A DNA stretch of 6,478 bases from an uncultured bacterium. Lineage in GTDB: Bacteria > Verrucomicrobiota > Verrucomicrobiia > Opitutales > Intestinicryptomonadaceae. Location of the stretch: the NCBI GenBank assembly GCA_905214995.1, contig CAJMOT010000117.1:1-6478 (forward strand), given 5' to 3'. This document shows, piece after piece, positions 1 through 5,478 of the stretch. A program made the translations under genes and the position numbers. Each line of letters opens with the position of its first letter. Within the stretch, counting starts at the first letter, position 1. The notes under the pieces are model-generated. The model worked only from the letters and a program-made list of their open reading frames with translations, was not told the origin of the DNA and ran no database searches.

Positions 1-286
1 CGGTGGCCAGCGCCCCCATCAGAACCTGCCCCTCCGCGCCCGTGTTCCAGAAACGCATTTTGAAGGCCGGAGCCAGCGCGATGCCGATCAGCAGGAGAGA
101 GGCGAGGTCGCGCATCGCCCATGAAAAGCGCATGGACGTGCTGAACGTGCCCTGAATCATCGCCTTGTAAACGTCGATCGGGTTCAGCCCGGTCACAAAG
201 AAGATGAACAGCGCATCCGCCACCAAGGCGAGCGCGACGGCGGCGAGCGCGCTTCGGATTGAAACTGTGCTGAAAAGCTTTATCAT
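1..286 (-). CDS. Sugar/nucleoside-type ABC transporter permease, N-terminal part (runs off left edge)
   Basis: The first 95 residues of an inner-membrane permease of the BPD_transp_2 type, the permease-1 class seen in BmpA/YufP-like nucleoside and simple-sugar importers. Visible: an N-terminal hydrophobic segment (about residues 10-33), then a GLNPIDVYKAMIQG stretch at about 33-46, which matches the family's G-NP-x-x-Y-x-x-hhxG signature. A second hydrophobic segment follows (about 61-74), and then FWNTGAEGQ at about 79-87, the family's FNIGAEGQ-like hallmark. The ATG at 286-284 overlaps the TGA of the DUF58 gene (ATGA), so translation is probably coupled; I see no strong Shine-Dalgarno. The family usually has an ATPase gene upstream and a second permease downstream. 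Here a DUF58 gene sits upstream instead, and the ATPase is not in the window. Family call is confident; substrate is unknown. Confidence 0.85.
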   Translation of the reverse strand, partial: MIKLFSTVSIRSALAAVALALVADALFIFFVTGLNPIDVYKAMIQGTFSTSMRFSWAMRDLASLLLIGIALAPAFKMRFWNTGAEGQVLMGALAT

Positions 287-1209
287 TGTCTTGCGGCGCG
301 CTTTTCGAAAAATCTTCTCAAAGCCGAGATGTACGGCTTGTCGGTAAAGGTTTCGAGAAGGTCGATTTTGGAGCGCGCGAGCGCGCGCTTGAATTTTTTC
401 ATGCGCTCCGAATTTATCTCTTCGTACTTGGCGCACACGGCGGGATTGTTGGTGTCGAGCGCGACGATTTCGCCCGTTTCGCCGTCTTCGAGGGTGACGG
501 AGCCCAGGCCGCGCGGCATGGAGAGCTCGCGCGGGTCGGAGAGCGAAAAGCACACGAGGTCGTGGCGGCGGTTTGCGAGGTCGAGCGACTTGAACACCGT
601 GTCGGAAAGCTTTTCGTCGGGGTCGGGCAGCCTGCCGTCCGGTCCCTGCAAGAAGTCGCTTATGAGGACGACTATCGCCCTGCGCTTCAAAATGCGGTTG
701 ATTTCGTCGAGCGCGGCCGCGATGTCGGTGCCCGCCTTTTGAGGCTTCCAGACGAGTATGTCGCGTATGAGCCTGAGTATGTGCCTGCGCCCCTTGCGCG
801 GCGGAATTATGTGCTCCACGCCCTCTGTGAACAGGGCGAGCCCGACCTTGTCGCCGTTGCGCGCCGCCGAAAACGCGAGCGTGCTGGCGAGCTCCGCGGC
901 GAGCTCGCGCTTGGAGAGTTCCCCGCTGCCGAACTGGCCGCTCGCCGAGAGGTCTACGGCTATCATCATGGTCAGCTCGCGCTCCTCGCGGTACTTTTTG
1001 ACGTGCGCCTTGCCGGTGCGCGCGGTGACGTTCCAGTCGATGGTCCGTATTTCGTCGCCCGGCTCGTATTCGCGCGCCTCCTCAAAGTCCATGCCGCGCC
1101 CCTTGAAGAGGCTGTGGTACGCGCCCGCGAGCGCGTCGCTGACGTGCCGGTTGGTGCGGATTTCTATTTGCCGCACCTTTTTGAGCATATCTGTAAGCTT
1201 GTCGCCCAT
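283..1209 (-). CDS. DUF58 domain protein (vWA-like MoxR partner)
   Basis: A soluble 308-residue DUF58 protein, the usual length for the short form without membrane anchors. The N-terminal half carries the family core: FKGRGMDFEEAREYEPGDE at about 35-53, followed by IRTIDWNVTAR (54-64). A von Willebrand A-like fold follows. Its metal-ion-dependent adhesion site looks complete: DLSAS at 86-90, T161 in AGTD, and D185 in ISDF. PPRKGRRH (136-143) is also typical. No signal peptide or transmembrane segment is seen. DUF58 proteins are encoded next to MoxR ATPases and are thought to be their substrate-binding or adaptor partners in assembling or activating other proteins; the client here is unknown. 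The start lies 15 bp after the MoxR stop with no clear Shine-Dalgarno, suggesting coupling. The stop overlaps the permease start. Confidence 0.94.
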   Translation of the reverse strand: MGDKLTDMLKKVRQIEIRTNRHVSDALAGAYHSLFKGRGMDFEEAREYEPGDEIRTIDWNVTARTGKAHVKKYREERELTMMIAVDLSASGQFGSGELSKRELAAELASTLAFSAARNGDKVGLALFTEGVEHIIPPRKGRRHILRLIRDILVWKPQKAGTDIAAALDEINRILKRRAIVVLISDFLQGPDGRLPDPDEKLSDTVFKSLDLANRRHDLVCFSLSDPRELSMPRGLGSVTLEDGETGEIVALDTNNPAVCAKYEEINSERMKKFKRALARSKIDLLETFTDKPYISALRRFFEKRAARQ

Positions 1210-1224
1210 CGGAAACTTTTCGGA

Positions 1225-2217
1225 TTACGGTACGGCGACTTTCCCGAGCACGCTTTCGACGATGTTCTCGCTCGAAATGCTTTCAGCCTCCGCCTCATAG
1301 GAGACGATGATCCTGTGGCGGAGAACGTCGGGGGAGATGTCTTTCACGTCCTGCGGGACGACGTATCCGCGCCCTTCGAGGAAGGCGCGCGCCTTCGCGG
1401 CGAGCGCGAGCGCGATGGTCGCCCTGGGGCTGGCGCCGAACTGTATCATGTTTTCAAGATTTTTGAGGCCGTATTTTTCGGGCTCCCGCGTGGCGAACAC
1501 TATGTCGACGATGTAGTCCTTTATCTTGTCGTCGAGATAGATTTCGTCGACCACCTCGCGCGCCGAGAGGATCTGGGCGGGGTTGACCACGGTGTTGACG
1601 CTCTCCCCGACCTTTGTTTTCGCCATGAGGTCGAGGATTATGCGCTCCTCCTTCTTGTCGGGGTAGCCGATTTTGAGCTTGAGCATGAAGCGGTCAACTT
1701 GCGCTTCGGGGAGCTGATAGGTGCCCTCCTGGTCTATCGGGTTTTGGGTGGCTAGCACGAGGAACGGCTCCGGCAGGGCGAAAGTTTCGCCGCCTATGGT
1801 GACCTGGCGCTCCTGCATGGCCTCCAAAAGCGCGCTCTGGACTTTCGCAGGCGCCCTGTTGATTTCGTCGGCGAGCACGATGTTCGCGAAAATCGGGCCC
1901 TTTTGCGTCAGAAATTCGCCCTTTTGCTGGTTGTAAATGAGGGTTCCGACGATGTCGGCGGGCAGGAGGTCGGGAGTGAACTGGATTCTGCTGAATTTTG
2001 AATCCATGGCCGAGGCCATCGTTTTGACCGCGAGGGTCTTCGCGAGGCCCGGGACGCCTTCGAGAAGGACGTGCCCGTTTGCGAGTATGCCTATCAGAAG
2101 GCGGTCGACCAGATATTTCTGCCCGACTATTACCTTGCCGATTTCCTGTTTAAGCAAAGAGGTCCACTCGTAGGCGGACTTTACCTTGTCGTTGATTTGG
2201 GTTAGGTTTGTGCTCAT
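1225..2217 (-). CDS. MoxR-family AAA+ ATPase
   Basis: A 330-residue cytosolic MoxR-type AAA+ ATPase of normal family length. Motifs in order: IVGQ at 30-33, Walker A GVPGLAKT at 54-61, the segment FTPDLLPADIVG at 80-91, Walker B VLADEINR at 114-121 (D117, E118), sensor 1 ATQNP at 156-160 (N159), a DRF arginine at 176, and sensor 2 GASPRA at 261-266 (R265). All key ATPase residues are present. MoxR proteins act as ATP-driven chaperones with vWA or DUF58 proteins, and such a partner follows 15 bp downstream. I chose ATG at 2217 (protein begins MSTNLTQIN). An in-frame ATG at 2325 would add 36 residues, but that extension is basic, unlike the family and overlaps non-coding-looking DNA. An AT-rich stretch (TAAAAT at 2229-2234) lies just before the chosen start; no Shine-Dalgarno is seen. 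Confidence 0.94.
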   Translation of the reverse strand: MSTNLTQINDKVKSAYEWTSLLKQEIGKVIVGQKYLVDRLLIGILANGHVLLEGVPGLAKTLAVKTMASAMDSKFSRIQFTPDLLPADIVGTLIYNQQKGEFLTQKGPIFANIVLADEINRAPAKVQSALLEAMQERQVTIGGETFALPEPFLVLATQNPIDQEGTYQLPEAQVDRFMLKLKIGYPDKKEERIILDLMAKTKVGESVNTVVNPAQILSAREVVDEIYLDDKIKDYIVDIVFATREPEKYGLKNLENMIQFGASPRATIALALAAKARAFLEGRGYVVPQDVKDISPDVLRHRIIVSYEAEAESISSENIVESVLGKVAVP

Positions 2218-2281
2218 TTTTACGGTGTATTTTAAAGTTGCAAAACGCCCCGCCGCGCTCCGGAAGGGCGCGCGGAAATTT

Positions 2282-2311
2282 TTTATCGCCGCCCGCAGGG
2301 ATATAAGACAA
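2282..2311 (-). promoter_or_regulatory. Possible promoter for the moxR-DUF58-permease operon
   Basis: On the minus strand, TTGTCT (2306-2311) and GATAAA (2282-2287) are separated by 18 bp. Each matches the sigma-70 consensus at four of six positions. Transcription would start near 2275, leaving a leader of about 58 nt before the MoxR start. This is weak evidence from visual matching only. The operon could equally be read from the upstream secreted-protein gene, because I see no minus-strand terminator between them. Confidence 0.22.
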
Positions 2312-2355
2312 AGCGGCTGCGGCAAAGTTCATTTTTTCGGAAGCGTTCCGGCGCG

Positions 2356-3630
2356 CTAAGGCTCTTTCGCCCCAACCGTGCGGACATGCTCGAAAACGAT
2401 TTTCGGGCGGCGGTCGCCGCCGCGCCGCGCGGAAGCGGAATACGCCCTATTTTTGCCGTTATTTTCATCTTTCTCAATATCGGCGTCCGGCGGGCAAGAT
2501 AAAGGGGAATCGTACCGAATTTCCGATTCTTCTATGTATTTGCGCATTCCGTCCGAAGTGTAGAGGAATTTTTCGAGCTCCGCGCGCATTTTTTCCGGCG
2601 GAAGCTTTTTTATATCGGCGAAGGCGTCGTCCGATCCGGCGCTTTTTTCGCTCCCGCCATTATTTCCGCCTTCCGTTTCCCGAGGGGGCTTTTGCCGTCC
2701 GCCGGAATCCGGGTTCCCCGCGTATTCGGGTGATTTTTCCGAATCGCCGCTCTCGGTGGAATCTCCGGCGTCCCCGTAGGAATCCGCCGAGTGGAATATC
2801 GCGCCGCGTTCGCCGCTCTCCTGTTTCAGTATTATCGCGAAATTCTCGATTTTATCGAGGTGCGAATGTATGTCGGAATGCAGCTTTTGCGCGGAGTTTA
2901 CGCCGTAGGCAAAATTCAGGAAATCCGTGAGCTCCCTCGACTCGAATTCTATCTTGTCTCCGTCTTCGTACTCGTTGCGCCCGATGTCGAGCTCGATCGT
3001 TCCGAGCTTGAATACCCCGGCCATGTCTATGCGCCCGTCTATGGGGTCGTGCTTGGGCGCGGGGGCGTCGTTTTTCCCGTCCCAGGACACCCTGAAAGCC
3101 TTGGAGTTGGGTTCAAAAGCGGGGTCGTCGACGATTCCTAGCACGGATATTCTTATAATGTTTTTTTCATCGGGCGCCTTTTCTTCGCCGGCTTCCGGCT
3201 CGATATTCGGGGCGTATTCGATTGCGGAATTTGCGGCGGGGCCCGCAGGTGGCGTTTCCGGAGGCTTTGCGGCTTCTTCACGGCGGGGCCGGCTCTTTTT
3301 GTCTTTTTCCTTCGGCGCTACTTCCCCATTCTCCGCGGAAAACAGCGGGAGGTCTTTTATATAGAGCGAGAGCGACGCCGATATGATTTTGTCCGTGCGC
3401 TCGTCGAGCCCCGCGTCTATTCCGCGGGCGGTGAAGGGGAGGTAGGCAATCGCCCTCTCCGACTTGAACCTTGAAACCGCGAGGACTTTGGAGGATGAAA
3501 ATTCTTCGGATTTGGCCGCCTCGAATATGAACGTGTCGGAGCGATCCGCCGGCAAGTCCGTCGCGCGCGCCGCATTTCCCGAAAACGCCAGCGCGCAAGC
3601 GGCCGCGACGACTGCCAATCTCCCTTTCAT
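2356..3630 (-). CDS. Secreted protein of unknown function, possible DNRLRE-like beta-sandwich
   Basis: A 424-residue protein I cannot name. It begins with a type I signal peptide: a basic n-region (MKGR), a hydrophobic core at about 5-17, and a likely ARA/TD cleavage after residue 23. Export to the periplasm or beyond is therefore expected. Residues 32-97 and 158-283 look beta-rich. They carry features reminiscent of DNRLRE domains: an IISASLSLYI strand (82-91), a later ENFAIIL strand (262-268), and an AIFHSADS ending (277-284). Between them sits a Lys/Glu/Pro/Ala-rich, probably disordered insert (about 101-157). A Ser/Gly/Asp/Glu-rich tract (about 284-338) precedes a helical-looking segment (341-370) and a basic C-terminus. 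The open frame extends 70 codons upstream, but that stretch runs through the hpf terminator and its translation is unlike protein, so I start at ATG 3630. The DNRLRE resemblance is inference. Confidence 0.75.
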   Translation of the reverse strand: MKGRLAVVAAACALAFSGNAARATDLPADRSDTFIFEAAKSEEFSSSKVLAVSRFKSERAIAYLPFTARGIDAGLDERTDKIISASLSLYIKDLPLFSAENGEVAPKEKDKKSRPRREEAAKPPETPPAGPAANSAIEYAPNIEPEAGEEKAPDEKNIIRISVLGIVDDPAFEPNSKAFRVSWDGKNDAPAPKHDPIDGRIDMAGVFKLGTIELDIGRNEYEDGDKIEFESRELTDFLNFAYGVNSAQKLHSDIHSHLDKIENFAIILKQESGERGAIFHSADSYGDAGDSTESGDSEKSPEYAGNPDSGGRQKPPRETEGGNNGGSEKSAGSDDAFADIKKLPPEKMRAELEKFLYTSDGMRKYIEESEIRYDSPLSCPPDADIEKDENNGKNRAYSASARRGGDRRPKIVFEHVRTVGAKEP

Positions 3631-3642
3631 CAATGCGGATTT

Positions 3643-3670
3643 AACATAAAAATCGCGCCCGTGTCCACAA
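3643..3670 (-). promoter_or_regulatory. Candidate promoter of the secreted-protein gene
   Basis: On the minus strand, a -35-like TTGTGG (3665-3670) and a -10-like TATGTT (3643-3648) are separated by 16 bp. The -10 ends only 12 nt before the ATG at 3630, so the transcript would have a very short leader. No clear Shine-Dalgarno is present, which fits a near-leaderless message. Visual match only. Confidence 0.33.
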
Positions 3671-3749
3671 TAATCGGGCGGCGCGCCGGCTGCCCAAAAT
3701 TTCGCGGAAACGATTGCGGGGGAATACGGAGAGAGGGAAGGGGTAACCG

Positions 3750-3783
3750 CAAAAAAATCCGCCCGCGCGAAACGCGGGCGGAT
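3750..3783 (-). terminator. Intrinsic terminator of hpf
   Basis: A perfect 11-bp inverted repeat: arms 3757-3767 and 3773-3783, loop of 5 nt at 3768-3772, eight or nine G/C pairs per stem. On the minus strand it is followed directly by a run of T (3756 down to 3751). It begins 22 nt after the hpf stop. The T-run lies on only one side, so it acts on leftward transcription, isolating hpf from the secreted-protein gene. Confidence 0.88.
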
Positions 3784-3805
3784 CTGGCGCTTTTCAAATT
3801 TTTTC

Positions 3806-4159
3806 TCAGGCGCTCTTCGAGAGCTTGGCCGGAGCTTCAACCACCTTGCGCTTTATGCGCTCGAGCCTGTGGCGTCGGCGGATTTTCCTGGCGAGCTTTA
3901 CCAGAAGCTCGTCGATGGACTTGTACATGTCGTCGCTTGCGACGCTGACTACCATATCGGGGCCCTGGATTTCGAGGCGGCCTTTCGCCGTAAACTCGTT
4001 GTGGTGGTGTTTGTTGGGCTGGTACGCGAGCTCCACCCTCAGCCTTATGATGCGGTCGTCGTGAACGAAGAGCTTCTGCATTTTATTCACGACGTTTTCT
4101 TTTAGCGCATCTGTGAGTTCGAGGTTTTGTCCCGATATGATGATTTCGTTGTCGCTCAT
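3806..4159 (-). CDS. hpf: Ribosome hibernation promoting factor, short form (HPF/RaiA family)
   Basis: A 117-residue member of the HPF/YfiA (RaiA) family. These proteins bind the 30S decoding region and hold ribosomes inactive during stationary phase or starvation. Visible: an N-terminal IIISGQNLELTDALK (6-20) beta-alpha start, strand LRVELAYQ (40-47), strand FTAKGRLEIQGPDMVV (56-71), and the helix SDDMYKSIDELLVKLARKIRR (75-95), characteristic of the family. A basic tail (R92-K104) suits rRNA binding. The roughly 60-residue C-terminal dimerisation domain of long HPF is absent, so this is the short type with a slightly long tail. Its own Shine-Dalgarno (4165-4170), promoter candidate and terminator indicate a single-gene transcript, divergent from the SDR gene. 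Confidence 0.94.
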   Translation of the reverse strand: MSDNEIIISGQNLELTDALKENVVNKMQKLFVHDDRIIRLRVELAYQPNKHHHNEFTAKGRLEIQGPDMVVSVASDDMYKSIDELLVKLARKIRRRHRLERIKRKVVEAPAKLSKSA

Positions 4160-4164
4160 GTTTT

Positions 4165-4170
4165 CCTTCT
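4165..4170 (-). promoter_or_regulatory. Shine-Dalgarno of hpf
   Basis: AGAAGG on the minus strand, ending 5 nt before the ATG at 4159, within an A-rich leader. It is the only clear ribosome binding site in the window and supports the chosen hpf start; the other genes have weak or no such site. Confidence 0.72.
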
Positions 4171-4241
4171 TTCGGTTTTTGTTTTTGGAAGACCCGCCCG
4201 CGGAAATCCGGAGGCGGAGCCGCCCGCTTTAAGTCGCAAAT

Positions 4242-4272
4242 TTTATATCGTCGCCTTTCGCGTTTTTGTTAA
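4242..4272 (-). promoter_or_regulatory. Candidate hpf promoter
   Basis: On the minus strand, TTAACA (4267-4272, five of six to TTGACA) and TATAAA (4242-4247, five of six to TATAAT). The spacer is 19 bp, longer than ideal. Overlapping -10 registers (ATATAA, GATATA) would give 18 or 17 bp. The predicted start near 4235 leaves a leader of about 75 nt. Visual match only. Confidence 0.4.
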
Positions 4273-4336
4273 GCGCCCTTTTTTCGCCCGCGCGCCCGAT
4301 TCCATTATAGAGAACTTCGCTTCCGCAGCCGCATTC

Positions 4337-4395
4337 CAAAAATTTTGAAATTTTTTGATTAGTTTCTTGGAAATGTCTCCCGAAGCGTTTACAAA
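4337..4395 (+). promoter_or_regulatory. Candidate SDR/gpsA cluster promoter with upstream A/T tract
   Basis: On the plus strand, TTGGAA (4367-4372) and TACAAA (4390-4395) are spaced by exactly 17 bp; each matches consensus at four of six positions. A run of alternating A and T tracts (4337-4360) lies at about -65 to -42 relative to the predicted start near 4402, where an UP element would sit. The leader to ATG 4430 is about 28 nt. Visual match only. Confidence 0.4.
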
Positions 4396-4429
4396 ATAGA
4401 AAAAAAATTTTTCAAAGGCAAGCCGAAAT

Positions 4430-5275
4430 ATGAACACTCCGGACAGGGCAGCGGCGGCGGAACTTGCAAAATACGACGCCGTTTTTGTGACGGGCGGATC
4501 CTCCGGCATAGGCGAGGCTTTTTTGCGGGGCGCGCTCGAGCATTCCCGCGCGCGGGTCTTCAACATTTCAAGGAGCGCGCCCTCCGCAGGGCTTTCGGAA
4601 ATCAGGGAATTCGTCCACATTCCGTGCGACCTCTCGGACGCCTCCGCCCTCGATTCGCTTTCCGCCCGCGTGCGGGGGGAAATTTCCGCACTCGGAACCT
4701 CCAGGCCTCCGCGCGTGCTGTTGGTAAACAACGCCGGGTTCGGGCTGTACGGGGAATTCCCGTCGCCGGACGTTTCGAGAAACATGGAGATGATTCGCCT
4801 CAACGTCTCGGCTCTCACGCGGCTTTGCGCCGAATTTCTGCCCGCGGTAAAGGCGGGCGGGGGTTCCATAATAAACGTGTCGAGTCTGGCGGCTTTCGAG
4901 CCGTGCCCGGCGCTCGGGGTTTACGCGGCGACCAAGGCGTACGTGAAGAGCTTTTCGCTGTCGCTTTCCTACGAGCTCGGCAAGCATGGATGCAAATGCC
5001 TCTGCGTTTGCCCGGGGCCGACTTCGAGCAACTTTTTCAGGGCGGCGGGCTTTGACGAGCCCCCTCTTGCGGGCGGATACGGGCACGAGCCCGCGGAGGT
5101 CGCCGCAGCCTCTTATTCCGCTTTGGCGAAGGGGCGCGCGATTGTCGTGGTCGGGTTTTGGAATTCGGCGGTGGCGCTCCTGGCGCGCATTGCGCCAACG
5201 CGGCTTTTGCTCGAAATTTCCGGTCGGGCGCTGGAGCGCGTCCGCCGCCCGCGCCGCGCCGGAAAGCCAACTTGA
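4430..5275 (+). CDS. Short-chain dehydrogenase/reductase (SDR), probably NADP(H)-dependent
   Basis: A 281-residue classical SDR oxidoreductase with a complete active site. The Rossmann nucleotide motif is TGGSSGIG (21-28), with R48 after the second strand favouring NADP(H). CDLSD (66-70) contacts the adenine and NNAG is at 100-103. The catalytic tetrad is N125, S152 (in NVSS), Y165 and K169 (YAATK), and the PG motif lies at 195-196. The C-terminal part (about 237-263) is hydrophobic and may touch the membrane or a lipid-like substrate; the tail is Arg-rich. Oddly, cysteines alternate at 188, 190, 192 and 194 just before the PG motif. A weak AAAGG (4414-4418) lies 11 nt before the ATG. It is the first gene of the plus-strand cluster ending in gpsA. 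Substrate cannot be told; the layout recalls DltE/YqjQ-like SDRs. Confidence 0.92.
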   Translation: MNTPDRAAAAELAKYDAVFVTGGSSGIGEAFLRGALEHSRARVFNISRSAPSAGLSEIREFVHIPCDLSDASALDSLSARVRGEISALGTSRPPRVLLVNNAGFGLYGEFPSPDVSRNMEMIRLNVSALTRLCAEFLPAVKAGGGSIINVSSLAAFEPCPALGVYAATKAYVKSFSLSLSYELGKHGCKCLCVCPGPTSSNFFRAAGFDEPPLAGGYGHEPAEVAAASYSALAKGRAIVVVGFWNSAVALLARIAPTRLLLEISGRALERVRRPRRAGKPT

Positions 5276-5321
5276 ATGTTGCATTCGCGCCGCCTTTGTG
5301 ATTTTGTCAAAACGGTTTTTT

Positions 5322-5465
5322 ATGATGAAATTCACCGAAAAAATCAAAAATCCAAACGCCAAGCCGCACAATATCGCGCTCGGGTTGGCGTATATTGCCG
5401 TCTTCGGCGCGATGCTCGCATATTCGCTTTATTGGCACTTTTTTGCGCGCGCAGATTCCCTTTGA
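5322..5465 (+). CDS. Small single-pass membrane protein, unknown function
   Basis: A 47-residue frame starting at tandem ATGs (5322 and 5325). It encodes a Lys-rich N-terminus (residues 3-14), one hydrophobic helix (about 18-40, including IALGLAYIAVFGAML and aromatic Tyr/Trp/Phe at the end), and a short ARADSL tail. By the positive-inside rule the N-terminus would be cytoplasmic. It lies 46 bp after the SDR stop and ends 13 bp before gpsA, filling an otherwise unexplained gap in a co-directional cluster. No Shine-Dalgarno is seen, but the neighbours also lack one. A competing 68-codon frame (5276-5482) is Arg/Cys-rich and unconvincing. I do not recognise a family. Confidence is moderate because the frame is short. 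Confidence 0.58.
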   Translation: MMKFTEKIKNPNAKPHNIALGLAYIAVFGAMLAYSLYWHFFARADSL

Positions 5466-5478
5466 TCCATTTCTTCAC

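Noticed and set aside
286..1755. A 489-codon plus-strand open frame opposite DUF58 and MoxR
   Set aside because: Its translation is Arg/Val/Glu-rich with no recognisable domain. It is the complement of two well-supported genes and is explained by their GC-biased third positions.
2218..2325. N-terminal extension of MoxR to an ATG at 2325
   Set aside because: The 36 extra residues do not resemble MoxR proteins; ATG 2217 gives the usual N-terminus.
3595..3630. Lipoprotein signal with Cys12 as the lipidated residue
   Set aside because: Cys12 lies in the middle of the hydrophobic core after only 11 residues. The later A-R-A site fits ordinary signal peptidase I cleavage better.
3631..3840. N-terminal extension of the secreted protein to an ATG at 3840
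   Set aside because: It would overlap the hpf 3' end and its terminator, and would bury a good signal peptide that starts at 3630.
4191..4232. GC-rich repeats (GCGGGCGG twice on the minus strand) as a possible operator or terminator
   Set aside because: The copies are short, in direct orientation and made of the commonest local words. The one hairpin there has a very small loop and no T-run.
5296..5326. Promoter with TTGTGA and TATGAT before gpsA
   Set aside because: The 19-bp spacing is poor, and the -10 coincides with the start codons of the small membrane-protein frame. It could only serve gpsA, so I did not list it.
4568..5371. A 267-codon minus-strand frame, and a 208-codon one at 4243-4869, opposite the SDR gene
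   Set aside because: Both are antisense to an SDR with an intact catalytic tetrad. Their translations are Arg/Ala/Ser-rich without motifs.
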